The notes below the pieces were generated by a model. The model was not told the origin of the DNA. It ran no database searches and saw only the letters and a list, made by a program, of their open reading frames with translations. A program made the position numbers and the translations under genes. Positions 1 through 10,236 of a DNA stretch of 64,000 nucleotides are shown piece by piece. Source of the DNA: Saccharomycopsis fibuligera x Saccharomycopsis cf. fibuligera (Eukaryota > Ascomycota > Saccharomycetes > Ascoideales > Saccharomycopsidaceae); contig CP012814.1 in NCBI GenBank assembly GCA_001936135.1, positions 1,302,001-1,366,000 on the forward strand. The letters are read 5' to 3'. The number at the start of each line of letters is the position of its first letter. The first letter of the stretch is position 1.

Positions 1-3000
1 TGAGCATTGTCTGTTGTGAACTTCAGTGAAGTCAATACCGAAGGCAAGGTTATAATCACCTTTATCTATTGTTGGGGTAGCTAAGACCATAAACCTTCTA
101 GAAGTGTCAGATGGGATAGTGGCTAAATCAAAAATCTTCACTTTTTGATCAGTGAATTCAAAATCAGACCAGGTTTCGCCTTCATCCAAAGAGTACACAA
201 TTGTATTTGATTCGTCATATTGGTTTGCTAACACCAAGATACTGCCTTGATCACCATATTCCCAACTCATTGGCTTTGAATAAATTTCTTTCCAAGTTAC
301 ACCACCATCTCTGGTCAAAAATGTTGACGATTCTTTGCGAGAAACTAACTCTGCTCCAACATTACCTACACCAATTAACATTCCAACCGCGGACCCAGAT
401 GAATAAGTGTCCCTATAGTCGACTCTTTCAGTAAATCCATGCAAATTCAAAGAACATTCCTGAAGTGATTTTCCTTCAGAAACACATTTATATCTTTCAC
501 CTTTAGAATTGACAGCAGGTGGCTGAAGATAAGCCCATTCAGCTGCATCGTTGTGGGTGATTTTTGTTTTCAACTTTTTAGTAGCACCCTTTTTGGTTTC
601 TTCTGGATTAGCAACAACGTTGATGATAGACAAGCCCTCGATCCCTTCAATTTTTTCAAAGTCAACGTATCCTGGGGTATCTCTGTTCACAAAACTCTCA
701 GACAAAACATATGATGTACCATTGGAATTGGATTTCAAAATACTACCAAATTCACCACCTTGTCTGTTGCTGGTGGTGACATGGAGGTAAATTGAGTGCG
801 AATTTGATTTGATTACTGTGTAGGCTTGTTCTTTATCAACTTTAAAGTCTGATGGGAATTTTGCATGCGCCCAAGTTTCACCATCAACAGTGGTCAAGCT
901 CTTCAAAGCTGAGCTATCATCAACAATTTCAGCAACCACTAAAAATTGATCGTCTGGAGCAAAGCCAACTGCTTTTTCAAAATGAACTTTTTTGTCTTTG
1001 AATCCGTTATTACTAGACACAATTTTCACGGATCTGTCACTATTGAGCTCTTCACAAATTATCAAATCATCCTTTTTATTGAATCTAGCACCAGAGAAGT
1101 CACAGGTTCTGACATTGTCAAGCAATTTTCTCCAATTATCACCACCATCAGTGGTCAAGTAGGCAACAGAATGGCAATCTGGAGCAAACTCATTAGTTTC
1201 GCAGTTTTCAGATCCAACGAAAATATATGTGTCAGTGCTGTTTGGATGGAATACAACCGGAACATAGCCAAAACCATTAATTAAGGATGGGGTTTTCACT
1301 TGCTTGAAAGATTGAGCCCTATCGTCAGAAATGTATATCGTCTTTGAAGGGGTCACTAAAGCAACATGATCGCCATTGTATCTGTTTTCAAGAATGGCCA
1401 AAATTTCTTCATCATTGAGAGATGCCCAAAAGAAATTGACACCGCCGTTGTGAGAAATATAAACTCTTTTAGTAGAAGTGAGAGCAATAATTGTTTCATC
1501 TTTCAAATTCTTTGGAGATTGGTTCAAGTAAACGTATTGAGCAACCGTTCCTGGAAATTCTTGCTTTGTCACTTTAATGTCTTTAGATGCAGAGGAGCTC
1601 AAAACTTTTTGGCAATCCAAGTTAAAATAATCCTTTTCTTTATCCAATTGATAGGAATCAGATTTAGAATCCTCACACAAATTTCCAGGGATCTTAGCCA
1701 ATTTTGGAATTCTTGATTCATAATCTTTCTTTGTTGAGCATTCTTCTCTAAAATACTTGTAATCTGGCACACAGTCCCCGTTGTCATTTTGAGTAAAACC
1801 ACGTTGACACTCATAATCTGGCCTTGTACAAGAACATGGCTCATCAATGGACTTGACATCTTCGTATAATTTTTTCACTAAACACTTGGCATCTTGTTTA
1901 CGACGCATAAATTTTTCTTTATGGCCCATAATACAAAGAGACTTAGAATCTTTGCCTTCATTTCTGGCATAAAATTCTTCCATATCACCATTACCGCATT
2001 TTTTACCTCCAAATGCGTCAGCAAAATCAAGAGAGTAAATGTAGAATTTTTTACCATCAGTGTTGATGCTTCCATCATTGAAATCAAACCCACTAAATAT
2101 GAACTTAGCCGAACTTCCATCAACAGTGGTAGTCAACAAAGTTGGCATGATTTTTTTGTCAAAATGCATTTTTGTCCAAGTTTTACCTTGATCCAAAGAG
2201 TAGTAATATAGTGATCGATCAGCACTTTGATGTGCCTTAAATTTGTCAAAGTATGGGATGGCAACTATGACGTTCCCCTGGTCACCAGTGGAGAAGACAC
2301 AAGGTTCATTAATTGCTACTTCCCATGTGTAACCTCCATCTCTTGAGATCCAAGTAGAGAGCTTTTCATAATCATAGAGCTGACTGCTACTAACTGCACC
2401 GGTACCAAGTAAAATACCTGGAGTAGGCCCACTTTCAAAGCTGCCATCGCCAGTCATTTCAATTGCATTCAAAAGGTTTAAGTGGCAGTCATCTTCATGC
2501 TCACAATAAGTTTTTGTGGTCTTATCATTTTCATCAATTTTATATTTGAGATATTCCCACAGTCTGCCATCATCAAATGACATCATAGATTTTACTGATG
2601 GAAAGAACGAAAAGCCATTGTATCCGGCCATGATGTTACCTAACCAAACTCCATCCAAGTTGCTGATTTTTTCAATGCTATGGAATCCAAAAAAATTCTT
2701 TTTCTCACTTAATTTATCAAGCTTCTTGAAAGTGTGGCCATCAGAATCTGATACATAGAGATCAGAGATCATTGTAGACAAATGGGAAGTAATCTTCTTC
2801 TTGAATCCCCAAACCAGAACATAAAGAGAGTGATCATTAGAAGGTAGTATTGAAAAAGATTCACTTTTTAAATCACCAGGAAAGTGTGCTTTTTTAAAAT
2901 TTTTACCGTCTTTAGAAACAAACAAATTGACTAATGATTGCTCATCAAATCTGTCAGAAAAGGATTTGATGACAATGAAGTTATTAACCACTTCGAAATC

Positions 3001-3711
3001 GTAAATGAGGGACTCTGAAAGATGCTCATTGTCAATAACTTTGGATGACTGGAACCAGTCGCTTGACGAGAGAACTTTTGAGCTTTTGACTCTTGTTCCA
3101 GTGGCAGACTTTTCATTCTGGATACACAAAACATGATCATCGTCATTTAAATCTTTGTTTCCCGGGGTTGATGTAAAGGAACAGAATACTGCATCGTCGA
3201 TATTTAATTTCTTGACTGCGCTAGAGAGTTCATCTGTGGAGTAGTAGTATTTTGGTTGGCAGAAAAATATGCTGGAACAGTCAAGAAAGTTAAGCAAAAG
3301 GTTGGATCTCTTGTTATTATTTGGAATGACAATCAATTTCTTTGATTTGCTGACCTCGTCATCCAATTCAAATGACTTCCAAGTAGCGCCCTTATCATTG
3401 GTGAAAAACTGCTTCTTGCCTTCGGTAATGATGAAAGCTCTATCGCGGTAAGTTAGGTCCACCTCAATATGTAAGAATTTCAACCCTTTACCAAGGTCGT
3501 TACTAATGTCTTTCCATGAAATACCATTATTATCCGACTTAAAAAGCTTCCCATCATTGAGGTTGAGGATTGTGGCAGAGTCATCAAAGTATTTTATCTT
3601 CGTGGATCCTTTGTCAAAAGAGTTGGATGTGACTTTGGGCTCAAACGCCCCAAGCACCACTCGAGCAAAGAGAAATAGAGCAATGGCTCGAAGACAGTAC
3701 GGCGTGCGCAT
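1..3711 (-). CDS. VPS10: Vps10-type vacuolar sorting receptor (sortilin family), 3' end beyond window
   Basis: Type I membrane receptor that binds soluble vacuolar hydrolases, chiefly carboxypeptidase Y, in the late Golgi and delivers them to the endosome. The frame is open from an ATG at 3711 to base 1 (1237 codons seen); an in-frame TGA lies just upstream of the ATG. A hydrophobic signal peptide (about residues 1-22) is followed by a first beta-propeller with Asp-box repeats (NNGISWKD, NDKGATWKS, SRDGGYTWE, LDQGKTWT). A cysteine-rich 10CC module follows at about 565-655 (KCGNGD, EPCSCTRPDYEC, GDCVPD), then a second propeller from about 720. The membrane span and cytosolic tail lie outside the window. 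It is divergent from PRC1, the gene of its best-known ligand. No introns or breaks are seen. Confidence 0.95.
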   Translation of the reverse strand, partial: MRTPYCLRAIALFLFARVVLGAFEPKVTSNSFDKGSTKIKYFDDSATILNLNDGKLFKSDNNGISWKDISNDLGKGLKFLHIEVDLTYRDRAFIITEGKKQFFTNDKGATWKSFELDDEVSKSKKLIVIPNNNKRSNLLLNFLDCSSIFFCQPKYYYSTDELSSAVKKLNIDDAVFCSFTSTPGNKDLNDDDHVLCIQNEKSATGTRVKSSKVLSSSDWFQSSKVIDNEHLSESLIYDFEVVNNFIVIKSFSDRFDEQSLVNLFVSKDGKNFKKAHFPGDLKSESFSILPSNDHSLYVLVWGFKKKITSHLSTMISDLYVSDSDGHTFKKLDKLSEKKNFFGFHSIEKISNLDGVWLGNIMAGYNGFSFFPSVKSMMSFDDGRLWEYLKYKIDENDKTTKTYCEHEDDCHLNLLNAIEMTGDGSFESGPTPGILLGTGAVSSSQLYDYEKLSTWISRDGGYTWEVAINEPCVFSTGDQGNVIVAIPYFDKFKAHQSADRSLYYYSLDQGKTWTKMHFDKKIMPTLLTTTVDGSSAKFIFSGFDFNDGSINTDGKKFYIYSLDFADAFGGKKCGNGDMEEFYARNEGKDSKSLCIMGHKEKFMRRKQDAKCLVKKLYEDVKSIDEPCSCTRPDYECQRGFTQNDNGDCVPDYKYFREECSTKKDYESRIPKLAKIPGNLCEDSKSDSYQLDKEKDYFNLDCQKVLSSSASKDIKVTKQEFPGTVAQYVYLNQSPKNLKDETIIALTSTKRVYISHNGGVNFFWASLNDEEILAILENRYNGDHVALVTPSKTIYISDDRAQSFKQVKTPSLINGFGYVPVVFHPNSTDTYIFVGSENCETNEFAPDCHSVAYLTTDGGDNWRKLLDNVRTCDFSGARFNKKDDLIICEELNSDRSVKIVSSNNGFKDKKVHFEKAVGFAPDDQFLVVAEIVDDSSALKSLTTVDGETWAHAKFPSDFKVDKEQAYTVIKSNSHSIYLHVTTSNRQGGEFGSILKSNSNGTSYVLSESFVNRDTPGYVDFEKIEGIEGLSIINVVANPEETKKGATKKLKTKITHNDAAEWAYLQPPAVNSKGERYKCVSEGKSLQECSLNLHGFTERVDYRDTYSSGSAVGMLIGVGNVGAELVSRKESSTFLTRDGGVTWKEIYSKPMSWEYGDQGSILVLANQYDESNTIVYSLDEGETWSDFEFTDQKVKIFDLATIPSDTSRRFMVLATPTIDKGDYNLAFGIDFTEVHNRQCS

Positions 3712-5794
3712 TATTGCTCATATAGCCATGTATATAAGAGAAGTAAGAACAAACAAACAAACAAAATGAACTTTAACGCCTGGCGGTTTGCAATTGCTGC
3801 TATCTGATGATGATGATGAGTAGTGGACAGAGTGGAAGCATGAGCAGCACAAGTGCCCCATGCATGGCCGTAGTTTCTTGCCGGTGGCGGTGACAACAGT
3901 TTTCCTGTCAGCCACCAACTATTAAGGTCACGGGAACACACCGTTTACGCCAAACTTTGACCATGCATAAGCACACATAGTGACCTTACCGTATTACTGA
4001 GAGATATCTACTTATTCATATTTTCGTTTCTTTTGGAATCTCACGTCTGAGTGCGCTTCGTTTGAAAACCTACGTTCCTTCATTGCAGATGAAAACTCTT
4101 TAATATGAATGTTAGCATTGGCCAACGAGGAATGTCCAAAGTATTTGGGCATGTTTAATCGTTGAGGATCTATTTTATTTTTTTTTTTATTTTATACGTG
4201 GTTTAGAGGCAATCAACAGAATCATTTTACTAATATTTTAGTTAGTTGTTGACATTTATTGTAGAATAATAAAGTAAAATCTATGAAAAAAACACTGCTT
4301 AAGCAAGCATTGTACCCAGTCTATATAAACAGTCTATATTTGGAAAAGATTTGCTTTCTCGATGAGTATTTTGTGTGTGGTGTCATTAAAAACCTCTTCA
4401 ATATATATTAGAAGTGCCCCGGTGTGCTGTTTTCTATTTGACATGAATAATGACAGCTTTGAAAATGTCCTTCTATTTTTTGCTTCTCAAAGGTATCATG
4501 TCATGAATGAAATATTCAAATGTGCATGAGAAAAAATATTCAGTTTTTTTCCCAAATTGAACTCGTGGATTTTGTTTTATATACCTGAAAAATGGCCTGC
4601 AATTGAGTGGCTATAGCACTAAGTTCTTTAAACTGCAGAGGCTATTAATTCCTTGGGCTTTTCTATTATGAGGGGGCCTGACAATATTTTTATGTTTCCC
4701 TTTTTTATCACCCACCTTTCTGTTTTGAAGAATATGTATAAAAAGGTTTGGTGGATAGAAGAGGCTCTTTGATGTAATTGGATGGAAAGAAACAAATCTA
4801 GAACACGACTTCTTGTTCATTGAAAAAAAATTCATATTTATTTAATTGGTTTTTCTTTGGCGAGACTAGGTATGTTCAAGCACGTCAAAAAAATAGCTTC
4901 TGGTGTCGCTACGCAATTTAAAGGTTGTCTTTGAAGTGAGTGGTCATACTGCGTTCTTACTTCGTTCATTTCCTCTTCTTGCTCTTAGGAGAATATTTGC
5001 TGCTGAAAAATGCGTACACTTAGCAAAAATTTCTAAGCTACAGTTTTAAAAAGGGAAGTAGTTTTGGCATCAAGAGAGTGACTATCAATGGTTCTATTCA
5101 TCTGAGTAATTAAGCTATTTATGTGCTGATCCAGTGAATGCAAATCAAGAGATATTGTTTTGATATGAAACTTGTTAAGGTTCTCGCGAATAGCTTTCCA
5201 ATTTGTTTGCTTATAGTTCCTCTTCATATAGTATTGCCTTGATGGTATCTAGCATGTTAATAAAGGCACGTCGCTCGATGATTAGTTCCAAATTTGTATG
5301 GAAACTGAGAAGTTGAAAATGGGTATGAGAGGATTGGGTAGCAATGCCAATATTTGAACCACTTAGATGTGTAGATTTTGTTATTGAATCCAATGATTGG
5401 CAGCTAAAATCATTAATCGAGTCTATTAGTGTTTTTTTTTGTTTGCATCTTTTTACGGCTGTAGCAATAGGATGAGCGTTAATAATAATAATAATATTAA
5501 TAATAATCATTATCATCATTATCATTTTCTGCTTACAGACGAGAAGCTTTTGTTCAAGAATAAAATGACATGTGCATATACACTCATTAACGTGCGTAAT
5601 CTTACATGATGATAATATCACATATCACATGACCATTATATACACTATAGCTTTCCCAAAGAGGAATAACCTCCCACAGCCATCTCCATCTCCTATATAT
5701 ATATATACTAGCTCTATCTCTCATCCCCTATTCTTCTTCGTTTTTCATCTTTTTCGTCTCAATTCCACCTAGCCTTCTGTTGCTATCCCGAACA
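3712..5794. other. Intergenic region between divergent VPS10 and PRC1
   Basis: About 2.1 kb of AT-rich DNA separating two divergent genes. It holds oligo-T runs, a (TAA/ATT)n microsatellite at about 5480-5526, and an alternating TA tract at about 5695-5708 that could be the PRC1 TATA region. Two overlapping minus-strand frames at 5033-5621 look faintly coding (see findings). No RNA gene recognised. Confidence 0.6.
5480..5526. repeat. AT-rich trinucleotide microsatellite
   Basis: A run of TAA/AAT units passing into ATC/ATT units upstream of PRC1. On the minus strand it produces an Ile/Met-rich stretch in a doubtful frame. Confidence 0.7.
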
Positions 5795-7390
5795 ATGAAG
5801 GCATTACTTCTCTTTTCCTCGCTTCTCCCCGTCGCTACCTTGGTCTCTGCTGCTTTTGACCAATCTCCGTTGGCCATCAACAACGACGACTACATCAACA
5901 ACAATGCTCTTCTAAACTCAGTAGCTCAGTCCCAAGGCACCCCGCTTAATTCTTTGTCAGATGATACGTTTGCAATTTGGGCCCAGTTGCAAAAAGACCA
6001 CCCGGAATTAGCCAACAATGACTGGACCTTTACCTCCAAAGCCAAACCCCACAAAAAGAGACCTCATGGTTGGGACTTCCATGTTGCTGATACTGCTCTT
6101 CCAAATCATAAGCTAAGAGCCCGCAAGCATGACCCCAGTCTCCTCGGTATTGACAAAGTTAAACAGTATACCGGCTACTTAGACGTTGAAGATGATGACA
6201 ATGATAAGCACTTTTTTTACTGGTTTTTCGAATCAAGAAACGATCCTGCTAATGATCCAGTAATTCTTTGGCTTAATGGTGGTCCAGGTTGTTCTTCATT
6301 AACCGGAATGTTTTTTGAATTGGGCCCATCTTCCTTGGATGAAAATCTAAAACCAATCAACAACCCTTACGCATGGAACAATAATGCTTCGGTGATCTTT
6401 TTGGATCAACCAGTAAATGTTGGATTTTCCTACTCTTCACAAGACACAATCACCACCGCTGCTGCCGGTAAAGACGTTTATGCATTTTTGCAACTTTTCT
6501 TCAAGCAATTCTCTGAATACGCTCATTTACCTTTTCACATCTCCGGTGAAAGTTACGCTGGTCACTATATCCCTCAATTTGCTGCTGAAATCTTGGAACA
6601 TGATGCTGCCGAACGTAATTTCAATTTGACCTCGGTTCTTATTGGTAATGGTATAACCGACCCATACACCCAGTTTCAATATTATCAACCAATGGCTTGT
6701 GGTAAAGGAGGATATCCAGCTGTAATCAGCAAAGAAGAATGTCAAGCGATGCTCGATAATACACCACGTTGCTTGGAACTCATTGAAAAATGTTACCAAA
6801 ATCAAACCCCATTCAATTGTGTACCACCGTCCGTTTATTGTAATAATGTCGCTATGGGAGCATTCCGCCAAACTGGGCTTAACGTTTATGATGTTCGTAA
6901 ACCATGTGAGGGAAGCTTATGCTATCGTGATTTTGGCCGTGTTGCTGATTATTTAAATGATAATTTTGTGCAAGAGACCATTGGTGCAGAAGTAACGTAT
7001 TATCAATCATGTAATGGTGACGTTGGAAGAAACTTCCATTTTGCAGGTGATCATATGAGACCATTACACTTGAAAGTGATTGAATTGCTTGATGAGTATG
7101 ATTTACCGGTTTTGCTTTATGCAGGCGATAAAGATTTTATTTGTAATTGGTTGGGAAATCATGCCTATAGTGATTTATTACCGTACAAGAACCACAAATC
7201 TTTTGCCAAAGAGGAGTTTAAAAATTATGTTACTGAAAATGGTGAATATGCTGGATTGGTTAAAAATTATGAGAAGTTTACATTTTTGAGAATTTTTGAT
7301 GCTGGGCATATGGTGCCTTACGATAAACCAGAGGCTTCCTTGGATTTTGTTAATAGATGGGTCAGAGGTGATTATAAATTGTCGGATTAA
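5795..7390 (+). CDS. PRC1: Carboxypeptidase Y, vacuolar serine carboxypeptidase precursor
   Basis: Vacuolar exopeptidase releasing C-terminal residues; family S10. The ATG at 5795 gives 531 residues, the usual length for CPY. The frame stays open a few codons upstream but without an ATG. Signal peptide about 1-18, then a propeptide that carries QSPL at residues 23-26, matching the position and form of the QRPL vacuolar sorting signal of S. cerevisiae CPY. Catalytic triad: Ser253 in [10 protein letters not shown], Asp447 in GDKDFICNW, His505 in AGHMVPYD. The oxyanion motif [10 protein letters not shown] is present, as are several Cys pairs expected for CPY disulfides. No CTG codon seen. The gene for its sorting receptor, VPS10, is the divergent neighbour. 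Confidence 0.96.
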   Translation: MKALLLFSSLLPVATLVSAAFDQSPLAINNDDYINNNALLNSVAQSQGTPLNSLSDDTFAIWAQLQKDHPELANNDWTFTSKAKPHKKRPHGWDFHVADTALPNHKLRARKHDPSLLGIDKVKQYTGYLDVEDDDNDKHFFYWFFESRNDPANDPVILWLNGGPGCSSLTGMFFELGPSSLDENLKPINNPYAWNNNASVIFLDQPVNVGFSYSSQDTITTAAAGKDVYAFLQLFFKQFSEYAHLPFHISGESYAGHYIPQFAAEILEHDAAERNFNLTSVLIGNGITDPYTQFQYYQPMACGKGGYPAVISKEECQAMLDNTPRCLELIEKCYQNQTPFNCVPPSVYCNNVAMGAFRQTGLNVYDVRKPCEGSLCYRDFGRVADYLNDNFVQETIGAEVTYYQSCNGDVGRNFHFAGDHMRPLHLKVIELLDEYDLPVLLYAGDKDFICNWLGNHAYSDLLPYKNHKSFAKEEFKNYVTENGEYAGLVKNYEKFTFLRIFDAGHMVPYDKPEASLDFVNRWVRGDYKLSD

Positions 7391-7920
7391 AGCAATGAAA
7401 AATGCATTTTATTTAATCCGATTCATTGCCATTTTTAACGTTTTTCTCAAAAACATTTTATATTTTTCTTTTCTTTCTTTCTCCTCCTATTCTATTGTCC
7501 CCTGTCAAACAGCTGCACTTTCACTTTATTTTCTTCGGGTTTTGCGTTCTTCGGCACTTTAGCATTTTTTCTTTTTTAATTTCCCAACTTCTCTTTCTCT
7601 TGTTTTTTCAGTACAACAAAAAGAAATAAATATAATTTTTTTTTCTTTATTCAGCCAACTACACAGTTAAGCATAAAATAGAGGTAGGTCTTTTGGGGAA
7701 AGTCACTGCGATTGGCAAAGAAATATTTAGAAATGGCAACAAAACAAAACAATTGCAATAATTTAACCTCTATGTCAACTGACATGATTAAACGTGAGAA
7801 CGTTACACCTGTATTTAGTATTATGAAGATAATCAAGGCTAAACTACACACTTTCATATTATAGCAAAGAAATGTTTTTCCAATAAAAATTAAAAAAAAA
7901 AAAAAAAAAAAAAAAGCAAA
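7391..7920. other. Convergent intergenic region PRC1/ASA1
   Basis: About 530 bp between two convergent 3' ends. It is T-rich after PRC1, and a run of 24 A at 7892-7915 lies just past the ASA1 stop. No gene recognised. Confidence 0.6.
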
Positions 7921-9537
7921 TTAAAAAAGAGATGCTTGCACTTGATATAACCCAATACATCCATCATCATAAGCAACAGCAACCCAGTTATCCCGAAAAT
8001 TCTTCAAGAATCGTCTATAATCCAACAAATTTTTAACATTTTTGGGCTTATATTGCTTAATTAGTTCGTCCATAGAAGCAAGAGATTGAACTGGAGATAT
8101 TCTTACAATGTTAGACTTGTATCTTCGTAGTTGTTTCTCATTAGCTAGGATTTCTGGATCATTGGGGTTTGCGGAGTATTCCTTGGTCACTTGAGCTTTT
8201 TGTTTGGTTATTTTGAATGGTAATTTAATGAGATCGAAATCAGCCTCCTTGTTTTTACCTTCATTATTGTTATCAGTAATAATGGATTTTTGGTAAAATT
8301 TCACTTGACCATTCCAGAATGTTATTGCTACCAAATCATCAATCCGTACATCCATTGAAGAGATTCCAATTGATTTCAAATCCACAATTTTATTGGAATC
8401 AGCATTAACTGTGATTTTTCGTTTTGGATTGCTTGTCTTTTGTTTTTCACTGCCCGCAATATTGTGATTCACCAATTCTGCCCCTGTTGAACTCGAAAAT
8501 AATGTCCCACTCTTAGCATCATACTTCAAATCAAGCACTGGATTAGGATAATGACATGAAGTAATCGATATTACATCAATCCCTGATTTGGAACTAGTAT
8601 CACCATAAAGTAAATGAGCTATTGCTTCAGTATTGCCATCTGCTGCATTAAGGAAATGTTGCTTCAAATTATCACCGTCTAGCATGTTTTCGAGCTGTTG
8701 AATTTTGGAATCATCAAGAAATGTTAAACTTTTTTTGTTTAGTGGAATGTTGACAGATATTATATGACCACTTTCAAAACCTATGTAGAGTGATGTTTCG
8801 GAAATCCAAAGTAGTTTCATTATGATTCCTAATTTTTGTAACTCTTTCTTTTCTTCTTTATTGTTGTAATTTATTGTTGTGTTTTTTAGTAGGATTTTTG
8901 GATCAATGCCTTGATATTGTGGATCAAGATAGTATTTTTCCGTGGCTTCATCATACTTGATTTCGTTAATGTCAAAATAGTCACCATTTACTTTATTCAA
9001 AGAGCAGAATTTGTTATCGAAAACATCCACATTACAGAAATTTAAAGAGTTGATGGGCTCACTATGCACTGGTTCCAATTTGGCGTATCCGTCTTCGGCT
9101 TCAACTTCAAATTTACCCTCTACAGTCTTCTGAAGAGCAGAATCTCTTTTAGCAGTAATTGAATCAACATATTGTGCCAAATTCCATATCTTCAAAGTGT
9201 TGTCTCGTGAATGAGTTATCAACATGCCAAAAAATTGTCCTAATCGCGGTACCAAACAGTCCTTCTTGCCATTCTCATCATGTTTTAGTAATTCCCAACG
9301 TAGCCCAAGTTGCTTGATAGATAAAATATTATTATCATGTGCTTTCCATTTCACTATTGGTCTCCTAGTGATTAAATCCCACCATACTATTGTTCCACTT
9401 TCATCACCGGATAATATTGTGGTTGTTAAGAGTTGATTTTCAGCGGTGTAGGTATTGGGTACATGAAAAAATTCTAATGCTGTCACGCTGGTTTGATGGC
9501 CTCGTAAGGTGCTTTTCAATTCACATGGGTTGTTCAT
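7921..9537 (-). CDS. ASA1: ASTRA-associated WD40 protein Asa1
   Basis: WD-repeat subunit linked to the ASTRA complex, which with the TTT proteins supports stability of PIKK kinases (Tra1, Tor, Mec1). The ATG at 9537 gives 538 residues. The N-terminus fits a first WD repeat: LRGHQTSVTALEFF, SGDESGTIVWWD, and VKWKAHDNNILSI; a second follows with ITHSRDNTLKIWNL. The middle is divergent and lysine-rich. The C-terminus DNWVAVAYDDGCIGLYQ is the typical closing blade of this family. It is divergent from GEP3, 699 bp away. Assigned from overall order and motifs; the family is fast-evolving, so Asa1 is likely rather than certain. Confidence 0.85.
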   Translation of the reverse strand: MNNPCELKSTLRGHQTSVTALEFFHVPNTYTAENQLLTTTILSGDESGTIVWWDLITRRPIVKWKAHDNNILSIKQLGLRWELLKHDENGKKDCLVPRLGQFFGMLITHSRDNTLKIWNLAQYVDSITAKRDSALQKTVEGKFEVEAEDGYAKLEPVHSEPINSLNFCNVDVFDNKFCSLNKVNGDYFDINEIKYDEATEKYYLDPQYQGIDPKILLKNTTINYNNKEEKKELQKLGIIMKLLWISETSLYIGFESGHIISVNIPLNKKSLTFLDDSKIQQLENMLDGDNLKQHFLNAADGNTEAIAHLLYGDTSSKSGIDVISITSCHYPNPVLDLKYDAKSGTLFSSSTGAELVNHNIAGSEKQKTSNPKRKITVNADSNKIVDLKSIGISSMDVRIDDLVAITFWNGQVKFYQKSIITDNNNEGKNKEADFDLIKLPFKITKQKAQVTKEYSANPNDPEILANEKQLRRYKSNIVRISPVQSLASMDELIKQYKPKNVKNLLDYRRFLKNFRDNWVAVAYDDGCIGLYQVQASLF

Positions 9538-10236
9538 TGTAGAACTAGGCAGCTTTGTGAGAATATGGTAGATAGGAGTTTCAAACTTCAGGGAGATGGG
9601 CCATTGCCTTTATGCTTACTTTTAATAATTCTCACTATTTGGACCATCGCTGCGTACCAAAAACACATCGATTGCCATAATAATCATCAATTTGAAGAAT
9701 TTAACGACCCTCCATGAAGGTATAAAGAAAATCATGTGAATGTATGCAATACCATGTTCTAGTCATGCTGTTTTATTGTCTTTTTGCTTGGTTTTTTATT
9801 TTTATTTTTATTTTTATTTTTTTTTATTTTTTTTTAATTTTTTTTTTTTTTTGGTAGAAGTACATCTCTGCTGAGGCAGCATTACAAATAGCAGCTCGTG
9901 AAGCTTGCTGTTTGAAAGAAAATTTAATATTTAGAAAAAGGTTCTATTTTATATTTATACTTGTGGCTGGTGGTTGTTAGTAAATGAGAGCTGATAGTAT
10001 GTGGTGTGCGATGGCCCAAGGTGATGGTGCATGAACTTTTTTTTTTTTTTTTTTTTTCTTTTTTCTGACAACGACCGAGGAAAAATAATAGAAGCTAGTA
10101 GATAATCAGAGGCAATTAATTGAGTGCCATGATCGTTGAGGCTCAACAATATAACATCAGCGGTATTACATTTCTCTTTGCTGCCAACATATTTGCCACT
10201 CAAGTGAAATAAGTCTTCCGTTTTATTTATAAAAAA
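9538..10236. other. Divergent intergenic region ASA1/GEP3
   Basis: Shared upstream region. It holds long impure poly-T tracts at about 9787-9853 and a pure T run near 10038-10057. A minus-strand TACTAAC at 9976-9982 has no matching donor and is not treated as an intron. Confidence 0.55.

Noticed and set aside
9955-10203. Minus-strand 82-codon frame with TACTAAC near its end
   Set aside because: Begins at TTG, contains a Lys run from a poly-T tract, and no exon joins it to ASA1, which has its own good ATG.
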